From contig CAYWGC010000039.1 in the NCBI GenBank assembly GCA_964457755.1, forward strand, positions 1 to 32,228: a stretch of DNA of 32,228 nt, read 5' to 3'. The first letter of the stretch is position 1. Each line of letters starts with the position of its first letter. The notes below the pieces were generated by a model. That model was not told the DNA's origin. It saw only the letters and a list, made by a program, of their open reading frames with translations, and did no database searches. A program made the translations under genes and the position numbers. This document shows positions 14,845-23,373 of the stretch, one piece after another. The DNA is from Tharpella sp964457755 (lineage in GTDB: Bacteria; Desulfobacterota; Anaeroferrophillalia; Anaeroferrophillales; Tharpellaceae).

Positions 14845-16416
14845 ATGACTGGTGACTTAAAGCTTTTGACTGCGGCCCGGATGCGGGCTTTGGATGAGCG
14901 TGCGATTAATGAAATTGGCATTCCCGGAGTTGTTTTGATGGAACAGGCCGGGCGCGGGGCCGTACGGATTATCAAAGAGGCCGGCTGGCTCAGCGGTTCT
15001 GATGATGAAATTTTGATCTTTGCCGGAAGGGGCAATAACGGTGGTGACGCTTTTGTTGTGGCCCGGGTTCTTCTGCTGGCTGGCTATGGTCAGGTAAAAG
15101 TTGTTTTGCTGGCTAACTGCGATGAGGTTTCGGGCGATGCCAAAATAAATCTTGATGCTTTCATCCGCCTGGGCGGCCGGGTTGAGGAACTTCTTGACGA
15201 CTCTGGTTGGCAGAAGCTGCGGCCGTCTCTGAAATTTCAGAAACTTCTGGTTGACGGACTTTTGGGAACCGGTCTCAATAGCGATGTTCGGGGACTCTAT
15301 GCTGAGATCATTGTGGCCATAAATCAGTTTTCGGGCCCGGTTTTAGCTCTGGATATCCCCTCCGGCCTTAATGCCGATTTGGGACGGCCTCTTGGGAATG
15401 CTGTCAAAGCCACGGTGACTGCAACCTTTGCGTTTGCCAAGCCGGGTCTTTTTGTCTATCCCGGTCGTGAATATGCCGGTCGGGTTGAAATTGTCGATAT
15501 CGGGATTCCGCAAAGCTGGGCTTCTTCTGAGCTTGAAGCGGTTCAGCTTTTGACGGCTGATTTCTGTCGCTCTCTGTTACCCGCAAAGGTGGTTGAAAAT
15601 GGCCATAAAGGTAACCGTGGCCATCTTTTAAGTTTTGCCGGCGGGCCGGGCAAGGCCGGGGCGGGTCTTTTAGCCGCCGGGGCGGGATTGCATTGTGGTT
15701 GCGGGCTCAGCACTTTAGCCCTGCCCAAAGCAGTGGCAGCCCATCTTGAAGGTCGGAATCCGGCTTTGATGCTGGAATCCCTGCCCCAATCACCAGATGA
15801 TCAGATAATTTTACCAACGGCGGCGGAACTTGATAAGCTTTGTTCCGGGAAAACCGCTTTGACCATAGGGCCGGGATTTGGTCTGGGCAAAAAAAATGGT
15901 GAATTACTGGCTGCTCTGTTGCGCGAATGTACCCTGCCGATGGTGCTTGATGCCGACGCTTTGACTTTGCTGGCGGAGGCTCCGGAAATCTTGCCGAAAG
16001 ACCGCCCCCAGACAATTTTAACACCGCATCCCGGCGAGATGGCGCGACTGACCGGTCGTCAAAGCCGTGACCTTCAAAATGATCGTCTTGCGGCCGCTCG
16101 CCAACTGGCGCGGCAATGGGGTGTCTTTGTTGTGTTGAAAGGGGCCGGCACCGTGATCGCCGCTCCTGACGGCTCTCTTGCCATAAACTCCAGTGGTAAT
16201 TATCTGCTCTCAACGGCTGGTTCCGGTGATATTCTGACCGGGATTATCGGCAGTTTTTTAGCACAAGGTTTAGATCCGTTAAGTGCCGCCCAGGTTGGTG
16301 TCTTTCTGCATGGTTTGGTTGCCGACAATTTGCTGGCAGCTGGATGCAGCCACGGGGTTACGGCCGTCGAACTGGCTCAGGCTCTGCCGCAAACCCTTGC
16401 CGCTTTAGTGGGGTAG
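14845..16416 (+). CDS. nnr: Bifunctional NAD(P)H-hydrate epimerase / ADP-dependent NAD(P)HX dehydratase
   Basis: A 523-residue fusion that repairs hydrated NAD(P)H. The N-terminal YjeF_N epimerase domain (~1-215) shows GRGNNGGDAFVVARVL at residues 61 on, DGLLGTGL and LDIPSGLNADLG. The C-terminal ribokinase-like dehydratase domain (~225-520) shows VLDADALTLL, LTPHPGEMARL, VLKGAGTVIAAPDG and STAGSGDILTGIIGSFLAQG, where GSGD carries the catalytic Asp. The length equals that of standard bacterial Nnr. A GGGAG site precedes the ATG. It is a cytoplasmic housekeeping gene, here placed within a lipid-biosynthesis operon and six bases ahead of tsaE; the nnr-tsaE pair itself is common. Confidence 0.95.
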   Translation: MTGDLKLLTAARMRALDERAINEIGIPGVVLMEQAGRGAVRIIKEAGWLSGSDDEILIFAGRGNNGGDAFVVARVLLLAGYGQVKVVLLANCDEVSGDAKINLDAFIRLGGRVEELLDDSGWQKLRPSLKFQKLLVDGLLGTGLNSDVRGLYAEIIVAINQFSGPVLALDIPSGLNADLGRPLGNAVKATVTATFAFAKPGLFVYPGREYAGRVEIVDIGIPQSWASSELEAVQLLTADFCRSLLPAKVVENGHKGNRGHLLSFAGGPGKAGAGLLAAGAGLHCGCGLSTLALPKAVAAHLEGRNPALMLESLPQSPDDQIILPTAAELDKLCSGKTALTIGPGFGLGKKNGELLAALLRECTLPMVLDADALTLLAEAPEILPKDRPQTILTPHPGEMARLTGRQSRDLQNDRLAAARQLARQWGVFVVLKGAGTVIAAPDGSLAINSSGNYLLSTAGSGDILTGIIGSFLAQGLDPLSAAQVGVFLHGLVADNLLAAGCSHGVTAVELAQALPQTLAALVG

Positions 16417-16422
16417 ATATCT

Positions 16423-16890
16423 ATGGTTGAGGATTTATGCGCAATGTGGAAAAGTCCGATAGCGACCTCATCACCCGAAGAGACCCTGGTTTTTGGTGAG
16501 AGACTTGGGGCTTCATTTGGCAATGGGCTCTATATCGTGACCCTTGAAGGTGATCTTGGGGCGGGTAAAACCCTGCTCACTAAAGGTATCGCCAAGGGTC
16601 TAGAAATCGCCGATTGGTACTATCTCAACAGCCCGACCTTTACTTTGATTAATGAATATCAAGGGCGCCTGCCGCTCTACCATTTTGATCTCTATCGGCT
16701 GGGTGATGCCGATGAACTTTTCGAGCTGGGTTTCAATGACTATTTGGCGGGTCCCGGCGTTCTGGTTATCGAGTGGCCCGAAAAAGCTCTAAGTCTGTTG
16801 CCGTCCGAAAACGTTATCAATGTTGAACTTGAAATTGTTGACAGCGAAAAACGCCGCCTGCATATTGATGCGGGCAAGGTCAGATCATGA
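16423..16890 (+). CDS. tsaE: tRNA t6A37 threonylcarbamoyladenosine biosynthesis ATPase TsaE
   Basis: 155 residues of the TsaE (YjeE) P-loop family: Walker A EGDLGAGKTLLTKG, then SPTFTLINEY, YHFDLYRL and EWPEKA, all in the usual order. TsaE works with TsaB and TsaD to make the N6-threonylcarbamoyl modification on A37 of ANN-decoding tRNAs. It starts six bases after nnr. A second in-frame ATG at 16444, preceded by GAGG, would give a protein seven residues shorter and is equally possible. Its stop overlaps the dehydratase start (ATGA, 16887-16890). Confidence 0.93.
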   Translation: MVEDLCAMWKSPIATSSPEETLVFGERLGASFGNGLYIVTLEGDLGAGKTLLTKGIAKGLEIADWYYLNSPTFTLINEYQGRLPLYHFDLYRLGDADELFELGFNDYLAGPGVLVIEWPEKALSLLPSENVINVELEIVDSEKRRLHIDAGKVRS

Positions 16891-17351
16891 TGGAAAATTT
16901 GCGCTTGCCGTTACCGGCCTCAGAGATTATTCCGCACCGTGGTACAATGCTTTTGGTCGAGAGTTTACTGGCCTACGATCAGGCGGCCGGTGCGGGTACG
17001 GTATCTGGCGGCATAAAGTTCGATTCAATCTTTACGGTTGCCCCGGAAAATGGCGACGGAGCCCAACTTGAGGATGTCGTTCTGCTCGAGATGATGGCCC
17101 AGGCTTACGCCTGCCTGCGCGGTTACGAAGATCGTCTAGCCGGGCGCCCGCCGGGACTGGGCTTTCTGGTTGGGGTGCGGCATTTCAGTTGCTGTCGACC
17201 GATAGCCGTTCACGAAGAGGTTGTCATTGAGGTTGCGACTAGGACTCAGATAGACACCTTTTTTATTGCCGATGCGGTCGCTAAAGTTACCCTTGAAACG
17301 GTCGCTGAAGCTGAACTGAAAATTTGGCTGCCGCCCCAGGAAGAGATATGA
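16887..17351 (+). CDS. ApeP-like hotdog 3-hydroxyacyl-ACP dehydratase
   Basis: 154 residues of the hotdog fold. IIPHRGTMLLVESLLAYD at the N-terminus is the FabZ/ApeP-type first strand and turn, and LEDVVLLEMMAQAYACLRGY carries the helix with the conserved Glu and Gln. GLGFLVGVRHFSC corresponds to the GFLLGTRxY segment of the COG4706 (ApeP-like) group. The HFxGxPxMPG block of FabA/FabZ is absent, as expected for this subgroup. It would dehydrate 3-hydroxyacyl-ACP to form the conjugated double bonds of a polyene. It overlaps tsaE upstream and the LolA-like gene downstream by 4 bp each, so it is firmly in the same transcript even though its pathway partners lie 2-8 kb upstream. Confidence 0.75.
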   Translation: MMENLRLPLPASEIIPHRGTMLLVESLLAYDQAAGAGTVSGGIKFDSIFTVAPENGDGAQLEDVVLLEMMAQAYACLRGYEDRLAGRPPGLGFLVGVRHFSCCRPIAVHEEVVIEVATRTQIDTFFIADAVAKVTLETVAEAELKIWLPPQEEI

Positions 17352-18076
17352 TCAAAGATTTATTGAAAGTCGAAAGTAGGCTTGTTTTTTGGCGAGAGTG
17401 TTGTCGTTTTTATCTCAGCTTTTTTTTGGCAGTGCTGTTTTTCATCTTTCTGCCGGTTGCTGTCGGGGCGGCCGCAAGCAATGAAGATAATCAAAAAATA
17501 GAGAGAGCAGATTCACTTGACGCGACTTTTCAGCAGATCAGGAAAGCTGCTGCCGGGGTTGAGACGATCTCTTGTGTGATGGTCCAGGAGAAATATCTTA
17601 AAGCTTTTGCCGAAGTTCTTAAAGCGCAGGGCCGCTTTGCTTTTCAGCGTCCCGATTGCTGGCGTTGGGAGTTGTCTGACCCGGTTGTTTCCGGGCTTTC
17701 AGTTTGTGGCGAGAGGGGCCAACGTTGGCATGAGAAAGCTGGTCTTCCGCAAGCGTTTAAATTGGCCGACGAACCCTGGCTGCGCCATTTCGCAAATCAA
17801 GTTACGGCCTGGACGACGGCCGATTTCGATTTTTTGCAAAAACAGTATGCTTTGTCCCTGTTGCATACCGAATTGTCTGCGGTATCACCTACCCTTAAGC
17901 TGGTTCCTCGAGAATCCGCGGCCCGCCGTCTGATCGCCTTTCTAGAGATCACTTTTTCAGCTGATTATCGTTATGTCACCAGTATCATCATTCGTGAGGC
18001 CGACGGTGATTACACAGCCATCAAATTTTTTGATGTTACTATAAATCAACCGTTACCAGAAGGTAGTTTTCAGTAA
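17348..18076 (+). CDS. LolA-like outer-membrane lipoprotein carrier of the polyene-type cluster
   Basis: 242 residues. The N-terminus has a long hydrophobic segment (FYLSFFLAVLFFIFLPVAVG) that is a signal peptide or anchor. The mature part shows the LolA pattern: MVQEKYLKAFAEVLKAQGRF, then FQRPDCWRWEL, the Q-x-K-x-L...G-x-F...P-x-x-W-R-W-E-L strands of the lipoprotein-binding half-barrel. LolA-like proteins occur in aryl-polyene clusters, presumably to carry the lipidated pigment across the periplasm. The ATG at 17348 is chosen because of its AGGA site and its overlap with the dehydratase stop; the upstream ATG at 17324 would add eight residues. Confidence 0.7.
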   Translation: MIKDLLKVESRLVFWRECCRFYLSFFLAVLFFIFLPVAVGAAASNEDNQKIERADSLDATFQQIRKAAAGVETISCVMVQEKYLKAFAEVLKAQGRFAFQRPDCWRWELSDPVVSGLSVCGERGQRWHEKAGLPQAFKLADEPWLRHFANQVTAWTTADFDFLQKQYALSLLHTELSAVSPTLKLVPRESAARRLIAFLEITFSADYRYVTSIIIREADGDYTAIKFFDVTINQPLPEGSFQ

Positions 18077-18158
18077 ATCATTGATTCTTTACTAAAGAAT
18101 TTTCCATTTCCTGCCGATAACAGAAGAAATTATTTCTGTGCAGTAAGGAGATGTGAAC

Positions 18159-19025
18159 ATGAGTACCATTTCAAGCTTAGTCCCAAAGCAACTTGACCAA
18201 AATGCCCTCTCCGGAAATTCTCAGTCCGAAAGCTCATACTCTTCTTTAGCAATGCAAGCCGTCCAGGTGACAGCTGCCACAAGTTTGAGCAAAGATATTG
18301 CAATTGAAACGGCTGAAGGCGATAAAGTTACCCTCTCCTATAGTAACAATAGCAGTTTTCAAGCCGCAAGCTATGACGCTTTTTACCAGAATAATTCAAT
18401 GGTTAAAGGTCCTGCCGGTGATCTCATGCACCAGCAAACCGCGCAGTCGCATACCGATATTTTTGCTTATAGTCAGGAGAGCCGTTTAACTTTGACCGTC
18501 GAAGGTGATCTCAACGAGCAGGAACGCCAAGATATTAGAGAGGTTTTAGAACGTATCGATAAACTGATGATGGAGACCCTGCAGGGTGGTGATCTTCTTC
18601 AGGGTGCGCTGGAGGCGGCTGAAATTATCGCGCTTGAGAGTATTGCCGCAGTCGATGCTGATTACCGTTATCAGAGTCTGATCACTATTGAAGAGATGAC
18701 TCAGATTGCGACGGCATCCAATTATGGTGCTTCGGGAGTTCTCGAAGATGCGCCATTGGGCCTTGAAATTCCAGAGCGTCCAGCTTCCTCACATGATCAG
18801 GTCCAAGAACTTATCGATCGCATGGCTGAAGTAATTGAAGAGTGGTCTGCTGAGAAAAAATTAAAGCCGGAGAAATTTCTCCGGCCTGTCGAAAAACTTT
18901 TTGCCAACTATCTTGAGCGCCTTGAAGATAAACCTGAAACTGAAACCCAAAAGGAGCTCTTTAAGTATCTTGGCCAAGGACTCTTGGAAAAGATCAGAGA
19001 TATGTCAGATTCTCAATTGATCTAA
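18159..19025 (+). CDS. Conserved protein of unknown function, DUF5610-like helical segment
   Basis: 288 residues with no signal peptide or membrane segment. The first ~90 residues are rich in Ser, Gln and Asn and look disordered. A central segment (LTLTVEGDLNEQERQDIREV followed by LERIDKLM) is predicted helical and recalls the VEGDLxxxE pattern that I associate with DUF5610; I hold this only weakly. The C-terminal part is acidic and helical (IDRMAEVIEEW...). AAGGAG lies eight bases before the ATG at 18159; a GTG at 18153 is too close to that site. It is transcribed alone and converges with the metal-efflux operon. Function unknown. Confidence 0.6.
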   Translation: MSTISSLVPKQLDQNALSGNSQSESSYSSLAMQAVQVTAATSLSKDIAIETAEGDKVTLSYSNNSSFQAASYDAFYQNNSMVKGPAGDLMHQQTAQSHTDIFAYSQESRLTLTVEGDLNEQERQDIREVLERIDKLMMETLQGGDLLQGALEAAEIIALESIAAVDADYRYQSLITIEEMTQIATASNYGASGVLEDAPLGLEIPERPASSHDQVQELIDRMAEVIEEWSAEKKLKPEKFLRPVEKLFANYLERLEDKPETETQKELFKYLGQGLLEKIRDMSDSQLI

Positions 19026-19059
19026 AAATCTCGCTTTCTCATCCTTGACGTAATACTGG

Positions 19060-19809
19060 TTAAATTTTAACATCACTTCTTTCGGGGGTCTCTTTTTCCA
19101 GTTTTTTAAAAAGATCTTTCAGGGTCTTCTTTAATTTTTGGGCGGCCTCACCGTCGCCGGCCTCTTTCAGAGTCTCTTTGAGCTCCTTCAGTTTGTTTTC
19201 GATCTCCGCCATAGTCCGCTTGAAGCTTTCAGACTCAAGTGCTTTGTTGAAATTGCGGCGCAGCGAGTCACTCTTCTCCTTGAGTTCTTTCTCCATTTTC
19301 CCAAGATCAATCTCCTCAAAAGCCTGACGGATATCCTGCCATACTTTTGCGAGATCATCATTAACCTTCTCTAAAGGTTCTGAATGCGTGATCTCGGCCA
19401 TGCGATCGCCAGCCTGCATCACCGCCCAGGTAAAGGCTGAATCGACGCCGGTGATGCGTGTCCCCGGGGCAAGGGGATTACCTCGTTCCCGGTTTATCCT
19501 GATCAACACGCATTTTTTATTGTGATTGCGGATATCATCATCGATAAAAAAAGTTGAGGTCGAAGATAGCTGGTCATAAATGTTTTTTTGGAGCTCAATG
19601 GTAACCGCAGCTTGCCGGGTTTCGGCTGCGACAGCTTTAATCTTGCCGGCAGGAGCGCCGGAGAGGTAGACTAAGTCACTTTTCATCAGATGTTTGGCAT
19701 CGGAAAAAGTGACGACCAGGTTATGCTGCCCGCTAAGTCCACGAAAAACAGTTACCCCGCCAATTACCAAAAGCGCCATCGCCAAAAGCAGGAAAATTTT
19801 CTTGATCAT
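19060..19809 (-). CDS. MCE (MlaD/PqiB-like) domain protein, last gene of metal-efflux operon
   Basis: 249 residues: an N-terminal membrane anchor (IFLLLAMALLVIGGVTVFRG), then one MCE domain (~25-110) with the typical LVVTFSDAKHLMKSDLVYLSGAPAGKIKAV-type strand pattern (G-x-x-V-G-K-I in the family), then a long charged helical tail (KELKEKSDSLRRNF and onward) likely to be a coiled coil. MCE proteins shuttle lipids or other hydrophobic molecules across the periplasm, normally with a permease and an ATPase; neither is present here. AAGGAG lies seven bases before the ATG at 19809; a start further upstream at 19869 is less likely. The pump gene ends 224 bp upstream, with a small repeat element in between. 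Confidence 0.75.
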   Translation of the reverse strand: MIKKIFLLLAMALLVIGGVTVFRGLSGQHNLVVTFSDAKHLMKSDLVYLSGAPAGKIKAVAAETRQAAVTIELQKNIYDQLSSTSTFFIDDDIRNHNKKCVLIRINRERGNPLAPGTRITGVDSAFTWAVMQAGDRMAEITHSEPLEKVNDDLAKVWQDIRQAFEEIDLGKMEKELKEKSDSLRRNFNKALESESFKRTMAEIENKLKELKETLKEAGDGEAAQKLKKTLKDLFKKLEKETPERSDVKI

Positions 19810-19882
19810 AATAGATCTCCTTAAAGTAATCCTTGTTTCACTTATATCTATATCGAAGATCAGGCGCAAATTTCAACAAAAG

Positions 19883-20024
19883 AATTTTGTAACTATTCAG
19901 CTAACCCTCAAATTCAGGGTACACAATCCCGATTTCCTTAGGAAAATCAGGTTATGTCCCCAGAATCTGCTAAATTTGATCAATATGCGGTACTTTTCTA
20001 CCTACACTGAATAGTTACAGAATT
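19883..20024. mobile_element. MITE-like element 1 with terminal inverted repeats
   Basis: Ends AATTTTGTAACTATTCAG (19883-19900) and CTGAATAGTTACAGAATT (20007-20024) are inverted with one mismatch in 18. The core GTAACTATTCAG is shared with the element at 23161-23373. The inside (~105 bp) has no gene but contains the small hairpin ACCCT...AGGGT (19904-19920). The right end stops eight bases before the pump gene's stop codon. No transposase is present, so this would be a non-autonomous element. Confidence 0.6.
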
Positions 20025-20032
20025 TTTTAGTT

Positions 20033-23000
20033 TTACTCCTCCCCTCGTTTTTTGGCAAACTGCTCATAGAGCGTCGGGATAACGATCAGAGTGAGCAGGG
20101 TTGAGGAGAAGAGGCCGCCCACTACGACCACGGCCAGGGGTCGTTGAATCTCCGAGCCGGTACCGCTACTCAAAATCAACGGCAGGAGACCGACAGCTGT
20201 GGTGATGGTTGTGATTAGAACCGGCCTCACTTTAGAACTACAGCCAGCCACAATCCTTTTTCTAAGATCATAGCCTTTGCTTTTTAAGTGTTCAAAGCGG
20301 GAGATCAGAACCAGGCCATCGGTTAAGGCGATGCCGAAGAGGGCAATAAAGCCGATTGATGACGGGATGCTCAGATTTTCTTGAAAAAGGGCAAGGCTAA
20401 TGACACCACCGACCAGGGCCAGAGGGATATTGAGCATGACTAAAATAACATTGCTAAAAGAGTTGAAGAGGCCGTAGAGCATAACCATAACTAGAAGCAG
20501 GGTTAAAGGGATAACCATCAGCAATCTTTTGTTGGCCGCCTGGCGCAGTTCAAACTGGCCACCCCAAGCCAGGTGATAACCGGGGGGGAGTTCAACTTTT
20601 TCCTTGATCTGGCGTTGCGCCTCTTCAACAAAGCTACCAGAATCACGGCCTCGTACATTACTTTGAATGGAGATGTAGCGCAGCGTGTCCTCGCGGCTGA
20701 TCTGGCGCAAGCCGCTTACCGTCTTAATCTCGGCCAGCTCTTCAAGGGGAATATTGTAACCTCCTGGAGTCTTGAGCAGAAGTTTTTTAATGTCAGTGAT
20801 GGAATTACGGAAATCTTCGGCAAAACGGACCGTAATATCGAACATCCGTTCACCTTCAAAGATCTGGCCTGTGGTTTCACCGGCGATAGCGCGAGTGATT
20901 GTTCTTTGGACCTCATCTTTGTTAAGACCATGCCGGGCACCGGCTTCAGGTTTTATGGTTATCTGCAACTGGGTCTGACCAGCAACCTGTTCGGTACGAA
21001 GATCGGCAACCCCTTCAATATGGGCCAGAACTTCCTCGATCTCTGCAGCCTTCTCCAGCAGGGTGTCAGAATCATCACCAAAAAGTTTAGCTATTACACT
21101 GCTGCCAGCACCGCCGATAAGCCCGTCAATCTCATGTTTGATAGGCTGTGAAAAGGTTGTTGAAACCCCAGGAAAATTTTTGACGCGCTGATTAATGAGA
21201 TTGAGCAGCTGATCCATATTTGAGGCTGTTTGCCACTCGCTTTTCGGTTGTAAAGTGAGGGTCATGCAGGCGTAATTGGTGTGGTGCATATGCGGCCCGA
21301 CTTCACCATAGCCGATATCAATAATAATTTCTTTGACTTCGGGAAAAGCTTTCATCTCTTTGGCCATCTCTTTTGCGGTTGCCGTGATCTCCTCCAAAGA
21401 TATATTGGGGTTCATGTAGGCGAGGCTCTGCACCGTGCCCTCCTCAAGGGTTGGAACAAACTCTTTACCCAGCTTTGAGAAAGTCAGCCCGCCGGAAAGC
21501 AGCAATGTGACTACGAGCGTGCTGACTAACCAGCGGCGCTCGAGGAAAAAGTTCAAAATTCTTCGATAGCGCTGCAGTAGAGCACTCTCATTGTAGTCAG
21601 ACTCTTCAGGTTGGTCATGACGGGGGCGAAAAAGCCTGAAAAGAACCGGGGCGATCATTAGAGCATAGATCAGGGCGCCGACCATGGTGGCGGTAACCGC
21701 AATTGCCAGAGGGCGAAACATCTTGCCTTCGACCGCACCTAAAGTAAAGATCGGCAGAAAGACGATTATGATGATTGCACTGGCAAAAAATATGGGTGGG
21801 GCAACTTCTGTCGCGGCGCTCAGAATCAGGGTGCCGGTCGATGCCTTCTCGTTTTTGCCGGCAAAGGCCGATTGCAGTCTTTCAACCATGATGATGGTTG
21901 CATCAACAATCATCCCTAAAGCGATGGCAATACCGCCAAAAGAGAGCAGGTCACCGGGAATCGCCTTATAATAGAGCAGGGTTGCCGCAAAGAGCGTCGC
22001 AAAAGGCAAGGCTCCAACAACCACCAGAGAGTTACGCCAGTTGCGTAGAAAAATCAAAGTTACGACAGAGACCATCAAGAACCCTAAAAAAAAGGCGTTT
22101 CGGACTGTAGTGATGCTGTTTTTGACTAGGGAAGACTGATCGTAATAGGTAACAACTTTAACCCCGGCCGGCAGTGAATTGTTAATTTTTTCGAGTCGTT
22201 GCTTGACCTCACCGATAACCGCAAAGGAGTTGGCGCCAAAGGTTTTATAGATGGTGCCGCTGACAATTTCTTTGTCGGCGTTAAGGAGAGAGACTCCACG
22301 CCGAAAAGCTGTGCCCAACTCGACGGTCGCGATATCGTCGATAAAGAGCGGACGATTCTCGCGGGTGGCAATAACCGTACTCTTAATATCCTCCAGTGAA
22401 TGGAGCAGGCCGAGGCTGCGAACAATAAGTTCTTCCGAACCTCTTTTAAGGATGCCGGCTCCGAGATTATGGTTGTTGCGGCGGACTGCGGAGATCACCT
22501 CATCCAAGGTCAGATCGTAGGCGGTCAAAAGTTTGGCGTCGACTTTGATCTGGTACTGACGCATATGACCACCCTGACTGATGACCTTGGCAACTCCCGG
22601 TACAGTCTGCAGCTCACGTTTGACAATCCACTCCTGCAGGGTTCTAAGCTCGGTAATGTCCTGATCTCCGGCCTCAAGATAGTAGCCTAAGATCTTGCCC
22701 ATGCCGCTGAGGATTGCTCCCATCTCGAGACCGTGCGGCATCACCCCTTCGGGGATCGACTCTGCCGCCTCTTTGAGTCGTTCAGAAACCAGTTGTCGGG
22801 CCAGATAAATGTTGGTTTTTTCATCAAAGTAGATATTAATAGTCGCCAGGCCAAATGATGAGACGGAACGAATTTTGGTGACCCCGGGAATCCCGCGCAT
22901 GGTGACTTCAACGGGTCGCGTGACAAACAGTTCGCACTCTTCGGCTGCCATCCCTTCGACTTCGGCAAAAACCTGAACCAGGTTCGGGCTGATGTCGGGG

Positions 23001-23116
23001 AAAGCATCAATTGACATTCGGGTAAACGAAAATACTCCAGCACTACAGATCGTTAAGAAAAGAATAACCATCAAGAGCTTGTATTTCAGTGAAAACTGAA
23101 CCAGTTTCGCAATCAT
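20033..23116 (-). CDS. Heavy-metal efflux RND transporter (HME-RND, CusA/CzcA type)
   Basis: 1027 residues, the full RND length. The N-terminal segment begins MIAKLVQFSLKYKLLMVILF, a first membrane helix, and the protein continues with two large periplasmic loops and two blocks of membrane helices. In TM4 the segment GIAIALGMIVDATIIMVERL carries Asp405 and Glu412, the residues used by HME pumps in proton transport. Metal specificity is uncertain. GIAIALG...VDA resembles CusA (Cu/Ag) more than the DFGxxVDG of CzcA, but of the three CusA methionines only the first (AYMNP, Met568) seems to have an equivalent. It exports metal with the adaptor and the TolC-like channel encoded upstream. GGAGGGAG precedes the ATG. 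The gene is flanked by two copies of a MITE-like element. Confidence 0.92.
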   Translation of the reverse strand: MIAKLVQFSLKYKLLMVILFLTICSAGVFSFTRMSIDAFPDISPNLVQVFAEVEGMAAEECELFVTRPVEVTMRGIPGVTKIRSVSSFGLATINIYFDEKTNIYLARQLVSERLKEAAESIPEGVMPHGLEMGAILSGMGKILGYYLEAGDQDITELRTLQEWIVKRELQTVPGVAKVISQGGHMRQYQIKVDAKLLTAYDLTLDEVISAVRRNNHNLGAGILKRGSEELIVRSLGLLHSLEDIKSTVIATRENRPLFIDDIATVELGTAFRRGVSLLNADKEIVSGTIYKTFGANSFAVIGEVKQRLEKINNSLPAGVKVVTYYDQSSLVKNSITTVRNAFFLGFLMVSVVTLIFLRNWRNSLVVVGALPFATLFAATLLYYKAIPGDLLSFGGIAIALGMIVDATIIMVERLQSAFAGKNEKASTGTLILSAATEVAPPIFFASAIIIIVFLPIFTLGAVEGKMFRPLAIAVTATMVGALIYALMIAPVLFRLFRPRHDQPEESDYNESALLQRYRRILNFFLERRWLVSTLVVTLLLSGGLTFSKLGKEFVPTLEEGTVQSLAYMNPNISLEEITATAKEMAKEMKAFPEVKEIIIDIGYGEVGPHMHHTNYACMTLTLQPKSEWQTASNMDQLLNLINQRVKNFPGVSTTFSQPIKHEIDGLIGGAGSSVIAKLFGDDSDTLLEKAAEIEEVLAHIEGVADLRTEQVAGQTQLQITIKPEAGARHGLNKDEVQRTITRAIAGETTGQIFEGERMFDITVRFAEDFRNSITDIKKLLLKTPGGYNIPLEELAEIKTVSGLRQISREDTLRYISIQSNVRGRDSGSFVEEAQRQIKEKVELPPGYHLAWGGQFELRQAANKRLLMVIPLTLLLVMVMLYGLFNSFSNVILVMLNIPLALVGGVISLALFQENLSIPSSIGFIALFGIALTDGLVLISRFEHLKSKGYDLRKRIVAGCSSKVRPVLITTITTAVGLLPLILSSGTGSEIQRPLAVVVVGGLFSSTLLTLIVIPTLYEQFAKKRGEE

Positions 23117-23160
23117 TTATTTAAACTCCCTCCATCAAAGTGGAGTATTTTAAATTTTCA

Positions 23161-23373
23161 GTAACTATTCAGCGTGTTTGGGCTTCAGACTGTTTCGATG
23201 TGGGGGATACCCCAAGGGCACTTCCTCACTTCGTTCGGGCGCAGCCTCCAGACCGGGCTTTCACCCTAAAGGGCACAAGAGCCCGTGGCGGGCTGAGCCG
23301 TGTCCCTCTTGAAGTGGGCGAAGCAAAGTTCGACGCCTTTTTTAGCAACTTTAAGAGGGAGCTGAATAGTTAC
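23161..23373. mobile_element. MITE-like element 2 with terminal inverted repeats, between adaptor and pump genes
   Basis: Perfect 13-bp ends GTAACTATTCAGC (23161-23173) and GCTGAATAGTTAC (23361-23373) enclose 187 bp without a believable gene. Inside are the dispersed repeat copy B (23203-23241), a hairpin AGCCCG-TGG-CGGGCT (23280-23294), and a fragment related to the repeats at 8411 and 14691. It fills most of the 311-bp space between adaptor and pump genes. The 80-codon reading frame across it is incidental. Confidence 0.6.
23203..23241. repeat. Dispersed 39-bp repeat, copy B inside MITE-like element 2
   Basis: Starts GGGGATACCCCAAGGGCACT and agrees with copy A (14718-14756) at 33 of 39 positions and with the coding copies at 11691-11762 in inverted form. 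Confidence 0.65.
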
